A stretch of 64,000 bases of DNA from Pseudomonadota bacterium (GTDB lineage Bacteria; Pseudomonadota; Alphaproteobacteria; Acetobacterales; Acetobacteraceae): assembly GCA_021845985.1 (NCBI GenBank), contig JAJZES010000006.1, positions 1-64,000 on the forward strand. Reading direction: 5' to 3'. The notes below the pieces were generated by a model. It did not search any database, was not told the DNA's origin, and saw nothing but the letters and a program-made list of their open reading frames with translations. This document shows positions 17,087-25,962 of this stretch, one piece after another (position 1 is the first letter of the stretch; every line of letters starts with the position of its first letter). Both the position numbers and the translations under genes were made by a program.

Positions 17087-18220
17087 ATGTCGATTGCGCT
17101 GTCCTCCGGCGCGACGCCGGCCCGCGAACGCCCGCCGCTCGGCACCACCGGGCCGGTCGGCTGGCTGCGCGCCAATCTGTTCGGCTCCTGGTGGTCCACG
17201 GCGTTGACGCTGGCGCTCGGCTACGTCGTCGTCCGGTTCCTCTGGGGCTTCATCGACTGGGCGCTGATCCGCGCCGTCTGGACGGTGCCGATGGGACCGC
17301 ACGGGCCGGACGCAACGATCTGCCGGCAGATGAAGGGTGCCGGCGCCTGCTGGGCGGTGATCGGCGACAAATGGCGGTTCATCCTGTTCGGCCAGTACCC
17401 TTATAACGAGCAATGGCGGCCGGGCATCTGCGTGGCGCTGTTTATTGCCCTCTACGCCGCCTCCGCCAACCGCGCCTTCTGGCGGCGCGAGTTGCTGTAT
17501 CTGTGGCTCGGCACGCTGGCGGTGATCTTTGCGCTGATGTGGGGCGGCTTCGGGCCATTGCAGTTCGTTCCCGACGACCAATGGGGCGGGCTGCCGATCA
17601 CCCTCATTCTCGCCACGTTCGGCCTCGTCGCGGCGTTTCCGCTCGCCATCCTGGTCGCCCTCGGCCGCCGCTCGAAAGAGTTGCCGGTGGTGCGCATCCT
17701 GTGCGTGGTCTATGTCGAGCTGATCCGCGGCGTGCCGCTGATTTCGCTGCTGTTCATGGCCAGCGTGCTGTTCCCGCTGTTCATGCCGGAGGGGCTGAAC
17801 CCGGACAAGCTGCTGCGCGCGCAGGTCGCCATCATCCTGTTCGCCGGCGCCTATCTGGCCGAAGTGGTGCGCGCCGGGCTGCAGGCGCTGCCGAAAGGTC
17901 AGAGCGAGGCGGCGGAGGCGCTCGGTCTGTCGTACTGGCGCAAGACGCGGCTGATCATCCTGCCGCAGGCGCTGCGGCTGGTCATTCCGCCGCTGGTCAA
18001 CACCTTCATCGGCTTCTTCAAGGATACCTCGCTGGTGCTGATCATCGGCATCTATGACCTGCTGACGGCGGGCAAAGTGGCGCTGGCCGATCCGGCCTGG
18101 ACCGGCTTCGCCGCGGAGGTCTATCTCGTGTTGGCGGCGATTTATTTCATGTTCTGCTTTGCCATGTCGCGCTACAGCCATGGGCTGGAACTGCGCCTCG
18201 CGGCAGCGCGCGGACGCTGA
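17087..18220 (+). CDS. aapM: General L-amino-acid ABC transporter, permease AapM
   Basis: This 377-residue second permease has the AapM layout: an N-terminal helix near 40-60, a periplasmic region with two cysteines ([14 protein letters not shown]), then the permease core with [35 protein letters not shown] and the EAA loop [21 protein letters not shown]. It pairs with AapQ. The ATPase gene starts 11 bases downstream. Confidence 0.95.
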   Translation: MSIALSSGATPARERPPLGTTGPVGWLRANLFGSWWSTALTLALGYVVVRFLWGFIDWALIRAVWTVPMGPHGPDATICRQMKGAGACWAVIGDKWRFILFGQYPYNEQWRPGICVALFIALYAASANRAFWRRELLYLWLGTLAVIFALMWGGFGPLQFVPDDQWGGLPITLILATFGLVAAFPLAILVALGRRSKELPVVRILCVVYVELIRGVPLISLLFMASVLFPLFMPEGLNPDKLLRAQVAIILFAGAYLAEVVRAGLQALPKGQSEAAEALGLSYWRKTRLIILPQALRLVIPPLVNTFIGFFKDTSLVLIIGIYDLLTAGKVALADPAWTGFAAEVYLVLAAIYFMFCFAMSRYSHGLELRLAAARGR

Positions 18221-18231
18221 GGGGGCCACGC

Positions 18232-18978
18232 ATGGACGAGACGCCGGCGATCCTGCTGGAGCAGGTCAACAAATGGTACGGCAGCATGCATGTGCTGCGC
18301 GACGTGTCGCTGAGTGTCGCGCAGGGCGAGCGGGTGGTGGTCTGCGGCCCGTCCGGCTCCGGCAAATCGACCATGATCCGCTGCATCAACCGGCTGGAGG
18401 AGCACCAGCAGGGCCGCATCGTCGTCGATGGCACCGAGTTGACCGACGATCTGCGGGCGTTGGATGCGATCCGCCGCGAGGTCGGCATGGTGTTCCAGTC
18501 GTTCAATCTGTTTCCGCACCTGACCATCTTGGAAAACTGCACCCTGGCGCCGATCCAGGTGCGCAAGATGAAGCGCGTCGAGGCGGAGGAGCTGGCGATG
18601 GAGTATCTGCGCCGGGTGCGCATCCCCGAACAGGCGAAGAAATATCCCGGCCAGCTCTCCGGCGGTCAGCAGCAGCGCGTCGCTATTGCCCGCGCCTTGT
18701 GCATGCGGCCAAAAATCATGCTGTTCGACGAGCCGACCTCGGCGCTCGACCCGGAGATGATCAAGGAAGTGCTCGACACCATGGTCGGCCTCGCCGAGAC
18801 CGGCATGACGATGGTGTGCGTGACGCATGAGATGGGCTTTGCCCGTCAGGTGGCCAACCGCGTCGTCTTCATGGACCGCGGCGAGATCGTCGAGAGCGGC
18901 GAGCCGAACGCATTGTTCGAGAACCCGCAGACCGACCGGCTGAGGCTGTTTCTCAGCCAGATTTTGCGCGGCCACTGA
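18232..18978 (+). CDS. aapP: General L-amino-acid ABC transporter, ATPase AapP
   Basis: This 248-residue ATPase energises AapQM. It has Walker [10 protein letters not shown] near 41-49, the Q-loop in [13 protein letters not shown], signature [15 protein letters not shown], Walker [15 protein letters not shown] and the switch His in VTHEMGFA. The ATG at 18232 follows GAGGGGG. It is the last gene of the operon and converges on hemA. Confidence 0.95.
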   Translation: MDETPAILLEQVNKWYGSMHVLRDVSLSVAQGERVVVCGPSGSGKSTMIRCINRLEEHQQGRIVVDGTELTDDLRALDAIRREVGMVFQSFNLFPHLTILENCTLAPIQVRKMKRVEAEELAMEYLRRVRIPEQAKKYPGQLSGGQQQRVAIARALCMRPKIMLFDEPTSALDPEMIKEVLDTMVGLAETGMTMVCVTHEMGFARQVANRVVFMDRGEIVESGEPNALFENPQTDRLRLFLSQILRGH

Positions 18979-18986
18979 CCGGGCCG

Positions 18987-19006
18987 GCCGCCGCAACTCA
19001 GGCGGC
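18987..19006. terminator. Hairpin between convergent aapP and hemA
   Basis: GCCGCC (18987-18992) and GGCGGC (19001-19006) form a short 6-base stem with an 8-base loop, just after the aapP stop and overlapping the hemA stop. It could act in both directions. The stem is short and has no T-run. Confidence 0.3.
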
Positions 19007-20197
19007 GACGGCAAGACCCGACGGCAGCACCGCGCGCAGCGCCGCCACCAGCGCCTCCATCATCGCGTCGGTGTGCAGCGGCGTCGGCGTCAGACGCAGC
19101 CGTTCCTGGCCGACCGGCACGGTCGGATAGTTGATCGGGGTGGCATAAATGGCGAACTCGTCGAGCAGCCGCCGGCTCACCGTCCGGCACCGCTCCGCCT
19201 CGCCGACATGCACCGGCACGATATGGCTGGCCGAGGGCAGGATCGGCAGGCCGGCGGCGGCGAGCACGCGCTTGAGCCGCTCCGCCCGCTCGAACAGCGC
19301 GGCGCGGCGCGGCTGATCCTGGCGGACATGGCGCACCGAGGCGAGCGCCGCCGCCACCGTGGTCGGCGGCAGCGAGGTGGTGAAGATGAAGCCGGAAGCG
19401 GTGGAGCGCAGCCAGTCGATCAGTTCGGCGTCGCCGGCGAGATAGCCGCCATGGCAGCCGAAGCCCTTGGCCAGCGTGCCCTCGATCAGGTCGATGCGCC
19501 CCGCCACCCCGTCGCGCTCGGAAACCCCGCCACCGGTCGGGCCATACATGCCGACCGCGTGAACCTCATCCAGATAGGTCATGGCGCCGAACCGCTCGGC
19601 GAGGTCGCAGATGGCGGCGATCGGCGCGATGTCGGCGTCCATCGAATAGACGCTCTCGAAGGCGATCAGCTTCGGCGCCGCCTGCGGCGCCGCGGCCAGC
19701 CGCGCTTCGAGGTCGGCAAGGTCGTTATGGGCGAAAACATGCACCGTCGCCGGCGCGCCCTTGATCCCGGCGATCATCGAGGCGTGGTTCTTCTGGTCGG
19801 AGAACACATGCCAGTCGGGCAGCGCCCGCAGCATGGTCATCAGCCCGGCCTGATTGGCGACATAGCCGGAGGTGAACAGCAGGGCGGAAGGCTTGCCGTG
19901 CAGCGCCGCCAACTCGGCCTCCAGCGCGTCGTGCAGATCGCTGGTGCCGGCGATGTTGCGGGTGCCGCCGGCGCCGGCGCCGATCTCCACCGCCGCCGCC
20001 GCCGCCGCCGCCGTCACCACGGGATGCACGCCCATGCCGAGATAGTCGTTGGACGACCAGACGGTGATCGGGCGCGTGCCGAGCAAATAGACCGGAAAGG
20101 TCGCGGCGCGCTTGCGCAGCGGCGTGAACGAGCGGTAGCGGCCCTGGGCGCGGATGCGCTCAAGCTCGGCATGGGCGGCTTGGCGGAGCGGATGCAT
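18998..20197 (-). CDS. hemA: 5-aminolevulinate synthase
   Basis: This 399-residue PLP enzyme condenses glycine with succinyl-CoA to make 5-aminolevulinate, the first step of haem, bacteriochlorophyll and corrinoid synthesis in alphaproteobacteria. Diagnostic residues are SSNDYLGMG near 48, [24 protein letters not shown] with the PLP-stacking His138, the cofactor Asp210 in [14 protein letters not shown], and the Schiff-base Lys244 in [12 protein letters not shown]. The [18 protein letters not shown] block near the C-terminus separates it from KBL and BioF relatives. The ATG at 20197 gives MHPLRQAA. Confidence 0.93.
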   Translation of the reverse strand: MHPLRQAAHAELERIRAQGRYRSFTPLRKRAATFPVYLLGTRPITVWSSNDYLGMGVHPVVTAAAAAAAVEIGAGAGGTRNIAGTSDLHDALEAELAALHGKPSALLFTSGYVANQAGLMTMLRALPDWHVFSDQKNHASMIAGIKGAPATVHVFAHNDLADLEARLAAAPQAAPKLIAFESVYSMDADIAPIAAICDLAERFGAMTYLDEVHAVGMYGPTGGGVSERDGVAGRIDLIEGTLAKGFGCHGGYLAGDAELIDWLRSTASGFIFTTSLPPTTVAAALASVRHVRQDQPRRAALFERAERLKRVLAAAGLPILPSASHIVPVHVGEAERCRTVSRRLLDEFAIYATPINYPTVPVGQERLRLTPTPLHTDAMMEALVAALRAVLPSGLAVAA

Positions 20198-20260
20198 GGC
20201 GGTGGCGCTACTCCTGTCGTGATGGGGCGGGGAAGTCTCATCACCGCATGGCAGCGGCGA

Positions 20261-20686
20261 TCAATGCGCGTAGAGCCGCACCTCGCGCGTCGGCGTGCCG
20301 GGATCGCCCTGCACGCCGATAGTGATATGGTCGGCCGAGATACGGTCGGCCTGCAAGGCATTGGCCACCATTTGTGCGTCCTCGGCGCCGTTGCGCAGGA
20401 AACTGTCCTGCACCGCCTTGCTGGCATTGGTCGGCACCGGGGTCATCACGTCGAAATGCACGTCCGGCTTGCGTGAGATGGCGGCGCGCACCGCATCGTC
20501 GATGGCCGGGCGCCAGTCGGCGTTGGGATCGCTCATCCGCAGGGTCAGCAGCGGCAGCGGCGGCAGGTCCGGCCGACTGACCGCCGACGGCGCCGGCGTC
20601 TCGGTGCGCTCGAAGGTACGCTGGTCGATCATCCGGCAGCCGGGCAACGCCAGCACGCAGGCCACCACGATCCAGGGTCGGTTCAT
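20261..20686 (-). CDS. Putative lipoprotein of unknown function
   Basis: This 141-residue protein has a short hydrophobic N-terminus ending LALPGC, a likely lipobox with Cys17 as the lipid-attachment site. The mature part has a Pro-rich linker (about 30-45) and a small mixed domain with TLRMSDPNADWRPAID and FDVMTPVPTNASKAVQD. No catalytic motif is visible. It lies on the same strand between MmcB and hemA. Function unknown. Confidence 0.7.
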   Translation of the reverse strand: MNRPWIVVACVLALPGCRMIDQRTFERTETPAPSAVSRPDLPPLPLLTLRMSDPNADWRPAIDDAVRAAISRKPDVHFDVMTPVPTNASKAVQDSFLRNGAEDAQMVANALQADRISADHITIGVQGDPGTPTREVRLYAH

Positions 20687-20738
20687 GGCCGCGGACCCTC
20701 GCAGGAAGCAGGGCGCTTCGCAACCTGCCGCTGCACCA

Positions 20739-21212
20739 TCACTCGGGCCGCAGCGCGGCGCGCAGTTCGGCCACCCCCTCTGGATCGGTGACGGCGGCGA
20801 GGCGCATGGCGGCGAGGCCCGCGAACAGCCGCAGCAGCGCGCGCCGGCGCGGCGGCGACAGCCGATGCTCGGGCGCCGCGCGCAGCAGGTCGGCGATGCC
20901 GGCGCCGGCGACGATCAGCCCGACATCGTCCGGCAGCAACTGCTGCGGAAAATCGTCATCGACGGCGAAATAGAGCGCGTCGGAGACCTCGCGGTACTCG
21001 TGCCATTTGCCGTCGGTCAGAAAGTCGCGGACGCCGGACTTCACCTCGATGCAGGCGAAGCCGCCATCCGGGCGCAGCGCCAGGATATCGGCCCGGCGTC
21101 CGTTGGGCAGCGCCACCTCATGCAGCGGCGCCCAGCCGAGCCGCAGGCAGAGCCGCGCCGTCGCCCGGCGGACGGCCAGGCTGCGCTGCGGCAAACTCGG
21201 ATCATCCGACAT
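20739..21212 (-). CDS. MmcB-family DNA repair-associated protein
   Basis: This 157-residue protein belongs to the MmcB family, in which the Caulobacter gene is LexA-controlled and linked to DNA-damage tolerance. A PD-(D/E)xK-like site is visible: Asp42 in RRADILALR and Glu56-x-Lys58 in ACIEVKSGVRDF, followed by WHEYREVSDALYFAV, which is strongly conserved. It starts at ATG 21212, 49 bases from the divergent metallopeptidase gene. I see no obvious LexA box in that gap. Confidence 0.85.
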   Translation of the reverse strand: MSDDPSLPQRSLAVRRATARLCLRLGWAPLHEVALPNGRRADILALRPDGGFACIEVKSGVRDFLTDGKWHEYREVSDALYFAVDDDFPQQLLPDDVGLIVAGAGIADLLRAAPEHRLSPPRRRALLRLFAGLAAMRLAAVTDPEGVAELRAALRPE

Positions 21213-21261
21213 CGCGTCTGCGGGATGCTATAGGCCCGCGGATCAGGCAGAAAGATGCGTC

Positions 21262-21654
21262 ATGGACCATCGCTTCACCACGCCGCCGACCGCCGACGAC
21301 ATCGCCACTCTGGCCGAGCGTGCGCTCGCCGCCATCCCCGAGCGGCTGCGCCGGCATGTCCGCGATGTCGGCATCGCGGTCGAGGAACTGGCCGACGAGG
21401 CGACGCTCGACGCGCTCGGCATCGACAGCGCCTGGGACCTGACCGGGCTTTACCACGGCACGCCGCTCGGCCAGCAGAGCGTGGACGACGTGGCGCGGCC
21501 ACCGAACCTGATTTTCCTCTACCGGCAGGCGATCCTGCTGGAATGGGTGGAAGAGGGTGAGGATCTCTACCGGCTGGTGCGCAACGTGCTGATCCACGAG
21601 ATCGCCCATCATTTCGGCTTCAGCGATGCCGACATCGCCGCGCTCGAAGAATAG
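21262..21654 (+). CDS. Metallopeptidase-family protein (zincin-like, DUF1025)
   Basis: This 130-residue protein has an intact HExxH zinc site in LIHEIAHHFGFSD near the C-terminus, plus LTGLYHGTPL and LIFLYRQAILLEW, the conserved blocks of the small zincin-like metallopeptidase family found in actinobacteria and alphaproteobacteria. The natural substrate is not known. ATG 21262 is the only start that avoids the divergent mmcB gene. The DUF1489 gene follows after 12 bases. Confidence 0.85.
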   Translation: MDHRFTTPPTADDIATLAERALAAIPERLRRHVRDVGIAVEELADEATLDALGIDSAWDLTGLYHGTPLGQQSVDDVARPPNLIFLYRQAILLEWVEEGEDLYRLVRNVLIHEIAHHFGFSDADIAALEE

Positions 21655-21666
21655 CCCGGCGCGCGC

Positions 21667-22080
21667 ATGCTGCATCTGATGAAACTCGCCGTCGGCATCG
21701 CCGACCTGCCGCATCTGGCCGCGGTGCAGGCGGAGCGGGCGCGCAGCGCTCCGCCGCTGCGCCACCTGACGCGCAACCATCCGCGCCGCGCCGCCGAGCT
21801 CATCGATGGCGGCTCGATCTACTGGGTGATTGGCGGCAACATGCTGGCACGCCAGCGCATTTTCGATATCCAGCCGGCCGACGAGGACGGCCGCACGGCG
21901 CTGCTGCTCGACCCGGTGCTGGTGGCACTGACCGGTCGGCCGACGCGGCCGTTCCAGGGCTGGCGCTATCTCGACCCGGCGGCGGCCCCGGCCGATCTGC
22001 CGCGCGGCGGCGTGGCGGCGGGCGAAGACGCCCTGCCCGCGGCGCTGCGGCGGGAATTGGCCGCGCTCGGCCTGCTGTAA
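21667..22080 (+). CDS. DUF1489-family protein
   Basis: This 137-residue protein matches the DUF1489 pattern: MLHLMKLAVGIADLPHL at the start, THNHPRRA-like TRNHPRRAAEL, GSIYWVIGG and the C-terminal PFQGWRYL. The family is widespread in alphaproteobacteria and has no assigned function. It forms a two-gene unit with the metallopeptidase upstream (12-base gap). There is no signal or membrane segment. Confidence 0.85.
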   Translation: MLHLMKLAVGIADLPHLAAVQAERARSAPPLRHLTRNHPRRAAELIDGGSIYWVIGGNMLARQRIFDIQPADEDGRTALLLDPVLVALTGRPTRPFQGWRYLDPAAAPADLPRGGVAAGEDALPAALRRELAALGLL

Positions 22081-22208
22081 CAGCGTTCCGTTGTTGTTAC
22101 GGAATAGCAGTTGCGAAATCGCGGAAGTTTGTTCATAGTTGTTTCAGGCATCTAGCCGCCGTTGCTGCAAAAGCCCCTCAACACCTTCTCTGCCGCGGAG
22201 CCATCCAA

Positions 22209-22418
22209 GTGTCCATCACCCGCCGCCTGCTGCTTGCCATCATCGGCATCACTCTGCCCGTCGCGCTGACCGCCGCCGGCGCTCACGCGGCGAGCGGGCC
22301 TGTCGTGCATCACCATCATCGCCACCACGCGACGCACAGCGTCAACGCCCGCACGCACCACCACAAGGCGCTGCACCACACCGCCGCGGCGCTTGGCCAC
22401 TCGCGCAGCCAGGCCTGA
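22209..22418 (+). CDS. Small exported histidine-rich peptide
   Basis: A 69-residue protein from GTG 22209. The first 28 residues form a good signal peptide (RRLLLAIIGITLPVALTAAGAHA). The mature part of about 40 residues carries roughly a dozen histidines in clusters such as HHHHRHHATH and THHHKALHH. Such sequences can bind zinc, nickel or copper in the periplasm, but no family is recognised. It is directly followed by a strong hairpin, and hpnN starts 159 bases downstream. Codon use and signal peptide support a real gene. Confidence 0.65.
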   Translation: MSITRRLLLAIIGITLPVALTAAGAHAASGPVVHHHHRHHATHSVNARTHHHKALHHTAAALGHSRSQA

Positions 22419-22442
22419 GGCCCGACACACCAGACCAGCACG

Positions 22443-22469
22443 CCGCCGCGCGGCCGGACCGCGCGGCGG
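22443..22469 (+). terminator. Strong GC stem-loop after the His-rich peptide gene
   Basis: A perfect 11-base stem (22443-22453 with 22459-22469) and a 5-base loop lies 24 bases after the stop codon. No U-tract follows. It probably separates the small gene from hpnN. Confidence 0.5.
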
Positions 22470-22577
22470 ACGTTGCCATGTCAGCGCGAACGCCAGCGGC
22501 CTGACCGGGGCGGGATGGACCCGCTCGGCCGCATCGACTATCCGATGCGGCTGACGCGCTGCTGCTGATTGGTCCGT

Positions 22578-25178
22578 ATGCTCCTGCCTCGCCTGTTCGC
22601 CGCCCTGGTCGGGCAGATGCGTCGCCACGCTCCGCTCGCGGTGGTGCTGGGCGTGCTGCTGGGTGCGGCGGCATCCTGGTATGGTGTGACGCATCTCGGT
22701 ATTTCCACCAACACCGATGCGATGTTCGCCGCCACCCTGCCCTGGCGGCAGCGGCAGATCGCCTGGGACCGCGACTTCCCGCAGTCGCGCGACCAATTGG
22801 TCGGCGTCGTCGATGCAGCCGCGCCGGAGCAGGCGGAACAGACCGCCGCCGACCTCGCCGCCGCGCTGGCCGGCGACCCAGCGCATTTCATCAGTGTCAC
22901 CCGCCCCGACGCCGATCCCTATCTGCAGCGCAACGGGTTGCTGTTCCTCGATCCGGCCGAACTGTCCGACCTGCTCGATCGTACCATCGACGCGCAGCCC
23001 TTCCTCGGCCAGCTCGTCGCCGACCCCTCGGCGCGCGGCCTGTTCGGCGCCCTCGCCCTGCTCGCCATCGGCGTCGAGCGCGGCCAGGCCGACCTTGCCG
23101 GTCTCGCCACGCCGCTGACGGCGTTCCACCATGCGCTGGCCGCCGCCGCCGCCGGCCACCCGACGCCGCTGTCGTGGGAGACGCTGCTCGCCGGCAAGGT
23201 GGCGGCGCAGGCCGGCCCCTATCGCTTCGTCCTGACCCAGCCGCGGCTCGATTTCGCCGCGCTGCAGCCGGGCGGAGTGGCCACCGCGGCGATGCGCGCC
23301 GACATCGCCGCCCTGCCGTTCGTGCGCGACGGCAGCGCCCATGTCCGCATCACCGGCCCGGTTGCCCTGGCCGACGAGGAGTTCGGCACCGTCGCCGAGG
23401 GCATGACCGCCGGCACGCTGGGCAGTCTGGCGCTGATCACCCTGTGGCTGGTGCTGGCGGTACACTCCTGGCGGCTGATCGTGCCGATCCTGGCGACGCT
23501 GCTGCTCGGGCTGGCGCTGACCCTCGGCTTCGCCGCGCTGGCGGTGGGCACGCTGAACCTCATTTCCGTCGCCTTCGCCATTCTGTTCGTCGGCATAGCG
23601 GTAGATTTCGCCATCCAGTTCAGTGTCCGCTTCCGCGACATGCTGTTCGCCGAGGGCACGCTGCCCGCCGCGCTCGACCGCACCGGGCGCGAGGTCGGGC
23701 CGGAGGTGCTGGTCGCCGCCGCCGCCACCGCCTGCGGTTTCCTCGCCTTCGTGCCGACCTCCTTCGCCGGCGTCGCCGAACTCGGGCTGATCGCCGGGGT
23801 CGGCATGATCATCGCGTTCGTCTGCACCCTGCTGTTTCTGCCGGCGGTGCTGGTGCTGTGCCGGCCGCGCCCGGAGCCCTCGCCGCCCGGCTTCCGCCGC
23901 GGCGACGCGGCCGAGGCGTGGCTTGGACGGATGCGCCGCAAGGTGTTGGCCGGGTTCGCCGCGCTGGCCCTGCTCGGCGCCGCGCTGCTGCCGGTGCTGC
24001 GCTTCGACAGCGATCCGCTGCATACCAAGAACCCGAATACCGAGGCGATGCGCACCCTCGCCGACCTGATGCAGTCGCCGCTGACCGCGCCCTACAGCAT
24101 CGACATCCTGGCCCCGTCGCTGGCCGATGCCGATGCGCTGGCGGCGCGGCTCGGCAGGCTCAAATCGGTCGATCAGGTGCTCACCCTGTCCAGCTTCGTG
24201 CCGCAGGATCAGCCAGCCAAGCTGGCGCTGATCGCCGATGCCGCCAACATTCTCGGCGCCACGCTGACCCCGAGCACCCCGGCAGCGCCGGTGACACCGG
24301 ACGATCTGCGGCTCGCCGCACGCACGTCTGGGGCGGAGATCGAGCGTGCCGCGGCAAAGCTCGCCGCCGACTCGCCGCTGCGGTTGATCGGCACCGACCT
24401 CGCGGCGCTGGCGGCAGCGCCCGACGCGGTGGTGATGGCGGCGAACGCGGCGCTAGTGCAATTCCTGCCGATGCAGCTCAACCGGCTGCGCACGGCGCTG
24501 GAGGCGCATCCGGTGACGCTCGCCGACGTGCCGCCCGCCATTGCCCGTGACTGGCGGCTGGCGGACGGACGCGCCCGCATTCAGGTCGTCGGCAGTGCAG
24601 CGACGCATGGCAGCGCCGGACTGCACGCGCTGGTGGCGGAGGTGCGCGCCATCGCCCCCGATGCCGGCGGCAGCGCGGTGACGATCGTGGCGACCGCCGC
24701 CACCGTCGTCGGCGCCTTCGGCGCCGCCGCGGTCTATGCGCTGCTGGCGATTGCCGTGATTCTGGCGCTGGCGCTGCGGCGGCTGGGCGATGTGGCGCTG
24801 GTGCTGGCGCCGCTGCTGCTGTCGTCGCTGCTGACCGCGCTGGTGGTCGGCGCCTTCGGCATCCGGCTCAACTTCGCCAACATCATCGCCCTGCCGCTGC
24901 TGCTGGGGGTGGGGGTGTCGTTCAACGTCTATTTCGTGATGAATTGGCGACGCGGCACGCGCCGCTTCCTGGGCAGCGCGACGGCGCGGGCGATCGTGTT
25001 TTCCGCCCTGACCACGTCGACCGCGTTCGGCTCGCTCGCCGTCTCGGGCCATCCCGGCACCGCCAGCATGGGCGTGCTGCTGCTGATCAGCCTCGGCTGC
25101 ACCGTGGTCGCAACGCTGGTGTTCGAGCCGGCGCTGCTGCTGTCAGTCAGGGCAGCGCCGCCCGCACCCGAGGACTGA
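22578..25178 (+). CDS. hpnN: Hopanoid-associated RND transporter HpnN
   Basis: This 866-residue inner-membrane protein of the RND/MMPL type moves hopanoids toward the outer membrane. It has the double layout of the family: a membrane helix (about 22-40), a periplasmic loop, six helices (about 270-440) with IAVDFAIQFSVRF, then a second helix, loop and six-helix set ending near 860 with GVGVSFNVYFVMNWRRG. NTDAMFAATLPWRQ near 45 is typical of HpnN. ATG 22578 is used; a TTG three codons earlier is possible. The last 32 bases overlap the convergent hpnK gene. Confidence 0.92.
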   Translation: MLLPRLFAALVGQMRRHAPLAVVLGVLLGAAASWYGVTHLGISTNTDAMFAATLPWRQRQIAWDRDFPQSRDQLVGVVDAAAPEQAEQTAADLAAALAGDPAHFISVTRPDADPYLQRNGLLFLDPAELSDLLDRTIDAQPFLGQLVADPSARGLFGALALLAIGVERGQADLAGLATPLTAFHHALAAAAAGHPTPLSWETLLAGKVAAQAGPYRFVLTQPRLDFAALQPGGVATAAMRADIAALPFVRDGSAHVRITGPVALADEEFGTVAEGMTAGTLGSLALITLWLVLAVHSWRLIVPILATLLLGLALTLGFAALAVGTLNLISVAFAILFVGIAVDFAIQFSVRFRDMLFAEGTLPAALDRTGREVGPEVLVAAAATACGFLAFVPTSFAGVAELGLIAGVGMIIAFVCTLLFLPAVLVLCRPRPEPSPPGFRRGDAAEAWLGRMRRKVLAGFAALALLGAALLPVLRFDSDPLHTKNPNTEAMRTLADLMQSPLTAPYSIDILAPSLADADALAARLGRLKSVDQVLTLSSFVPQDQPAKLALIADAANILGATLTPSTPAAPVTPDDLRLAARTSGAEIERAAAKLAADSPLRLIGTDLAALAAAPDAVVMAANAALVQFLPMQLNRLRTALEAHPVTLADVPPAIARDWRLADGRARIQVVGSAATHGSAGLHALVAEVRAIAPDAGGSAVTIVATAATVVGAFGAAAVYALLAIAVILALALRRLGDVALVLAPLLLSSLLTALVVGAFGIRLNFANIIALPLLLGVGVSFNVYFVMNWRRGTRRFLGSATARAIVFSALTTSTAFGSLAVSGHPGTASMGVLLLISLGCTVVATLVFEPALLLSVRAAPPAPED

Positions 25179-25962
25179 GCAGCGCCGCCAGCTCGGCCTG
25201 ATGCTCATAGGTCGGCATCAGCGCGTCGAGCGGCGCATCCCGCCGCGTCGCCGGGTGAAAGTAGATTTCCGATGTGCCGTGCGGCAGGTTGCCGAGCACG
25301 CGCAGCACCCGCTCCTCGGTCATATGGCCGCTCCAGGCGATGCCGAAAACCGCGTCGTCGCTGGTCATGCCGGCGCGCCGCGCCTGCGCCCGCAGCACCC
25401 GGCACCAGGCATGCAGCAGCCGCCCGCCGAGGCCGGCCGAGCCGCCGCAGCGGCGGAGCACCCGCGGCGGCTCGGCCGGCACGCGGATATGGCGCAAGCC
25501 GAACTCCCGGCCGATGCGCAGCATCATCCGCCCGACCGTCGGATGAAGATGCATATGCCTGTGCGCGTCGGCATGGCTGAGCGGCAGCCCGGCGGCGGCG
25601 AAGGCCGAGAACTGGGCGCGGATTTCCGCCTCGAGCTGCCGCCGCACGCGGGCCGAGCTAACATAGCTCAGCGCAATATCCACCTGATCGGTGGGAAACC
25701 AGCCGCGGCGGTCGATCAGGTCCGGCACTTCCGGGCGCGGCAGCATCGGCGGCCCCTGCACCAGCGTCAGATGCAGGCCGACCTTGAGGTCCGGCAGCCG
25801 TTTTGCCCGCCGGATCGCGTCAGTTGCCGCGAAGCCGCCGACCATCAGGCTGGCATGCGTCAGCACGCCCTCGCGGTGGGCCCGTTCGACGGCCTCATTC
25901 ACCGCTTCGGATATGCCGAAATCATCAGCGGTGAAGCGGATGCGGCCGTTGCTGTGAATCAC
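25147..25962 (-). CDS. hpnK: Hopanoid biosynthesis deacetylase HpnK
   Basis: This 271-residue YdjC/ChbG-type deacetylase removes the acetyl group from N-acetylglucosaminyl-bacteriohopanetetrol during cyclitol-ether head-group synthesis. Metal and catalytic residues are visible in FTADDFGISEAVN, GLHLTLVQG and SHADAHRHMHLHP. The C-terminal SEIYFHPATR block is also conserved. Its ATG overlaps the hpnJ stop by four bases, and its 3' end overlaps hpnN by 32 bases on the other strand. Confidence 0.93.
   Translation of the reverse strand: MIHSNGRIRFTADDFGISEAVNEAVERAHREGVLTHASLMVGGFAATDAIRRAKRLPDLKVGLHLTLVQGPPMLPRPEVPDLIDRRGWFPTDQVDIALSYVSSARVRRQLEAEIRAQFSAFAAAGLPLSHADAHRHMHLHPTVGRMMLRIGREFGLRHIRVPAEPPRVLRRCGGSAGLGGRLLHAWCRVLRAQARRAGMTSDDAVFGIAWSGHMTEERVLRVLGNLPHGTSEIYFHPATRRDAPLDALMPTYEHQAELAALLSPRVRAALP

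Noticed and set aside
22086-22104. TTCCGT/ACGGAA inverted repeat after the DUF1489 gene
   Set aside because: Six-base stem with an alternative overlapping fold (GTAACA/TGTTAC); too weak to call a terminator.
22152-24023. A 623-codon minus-strand frame inside hpnN
   Set aside because: Arg/Gln/Gly-rich shadow of hpnN with no homology that I can recognise.
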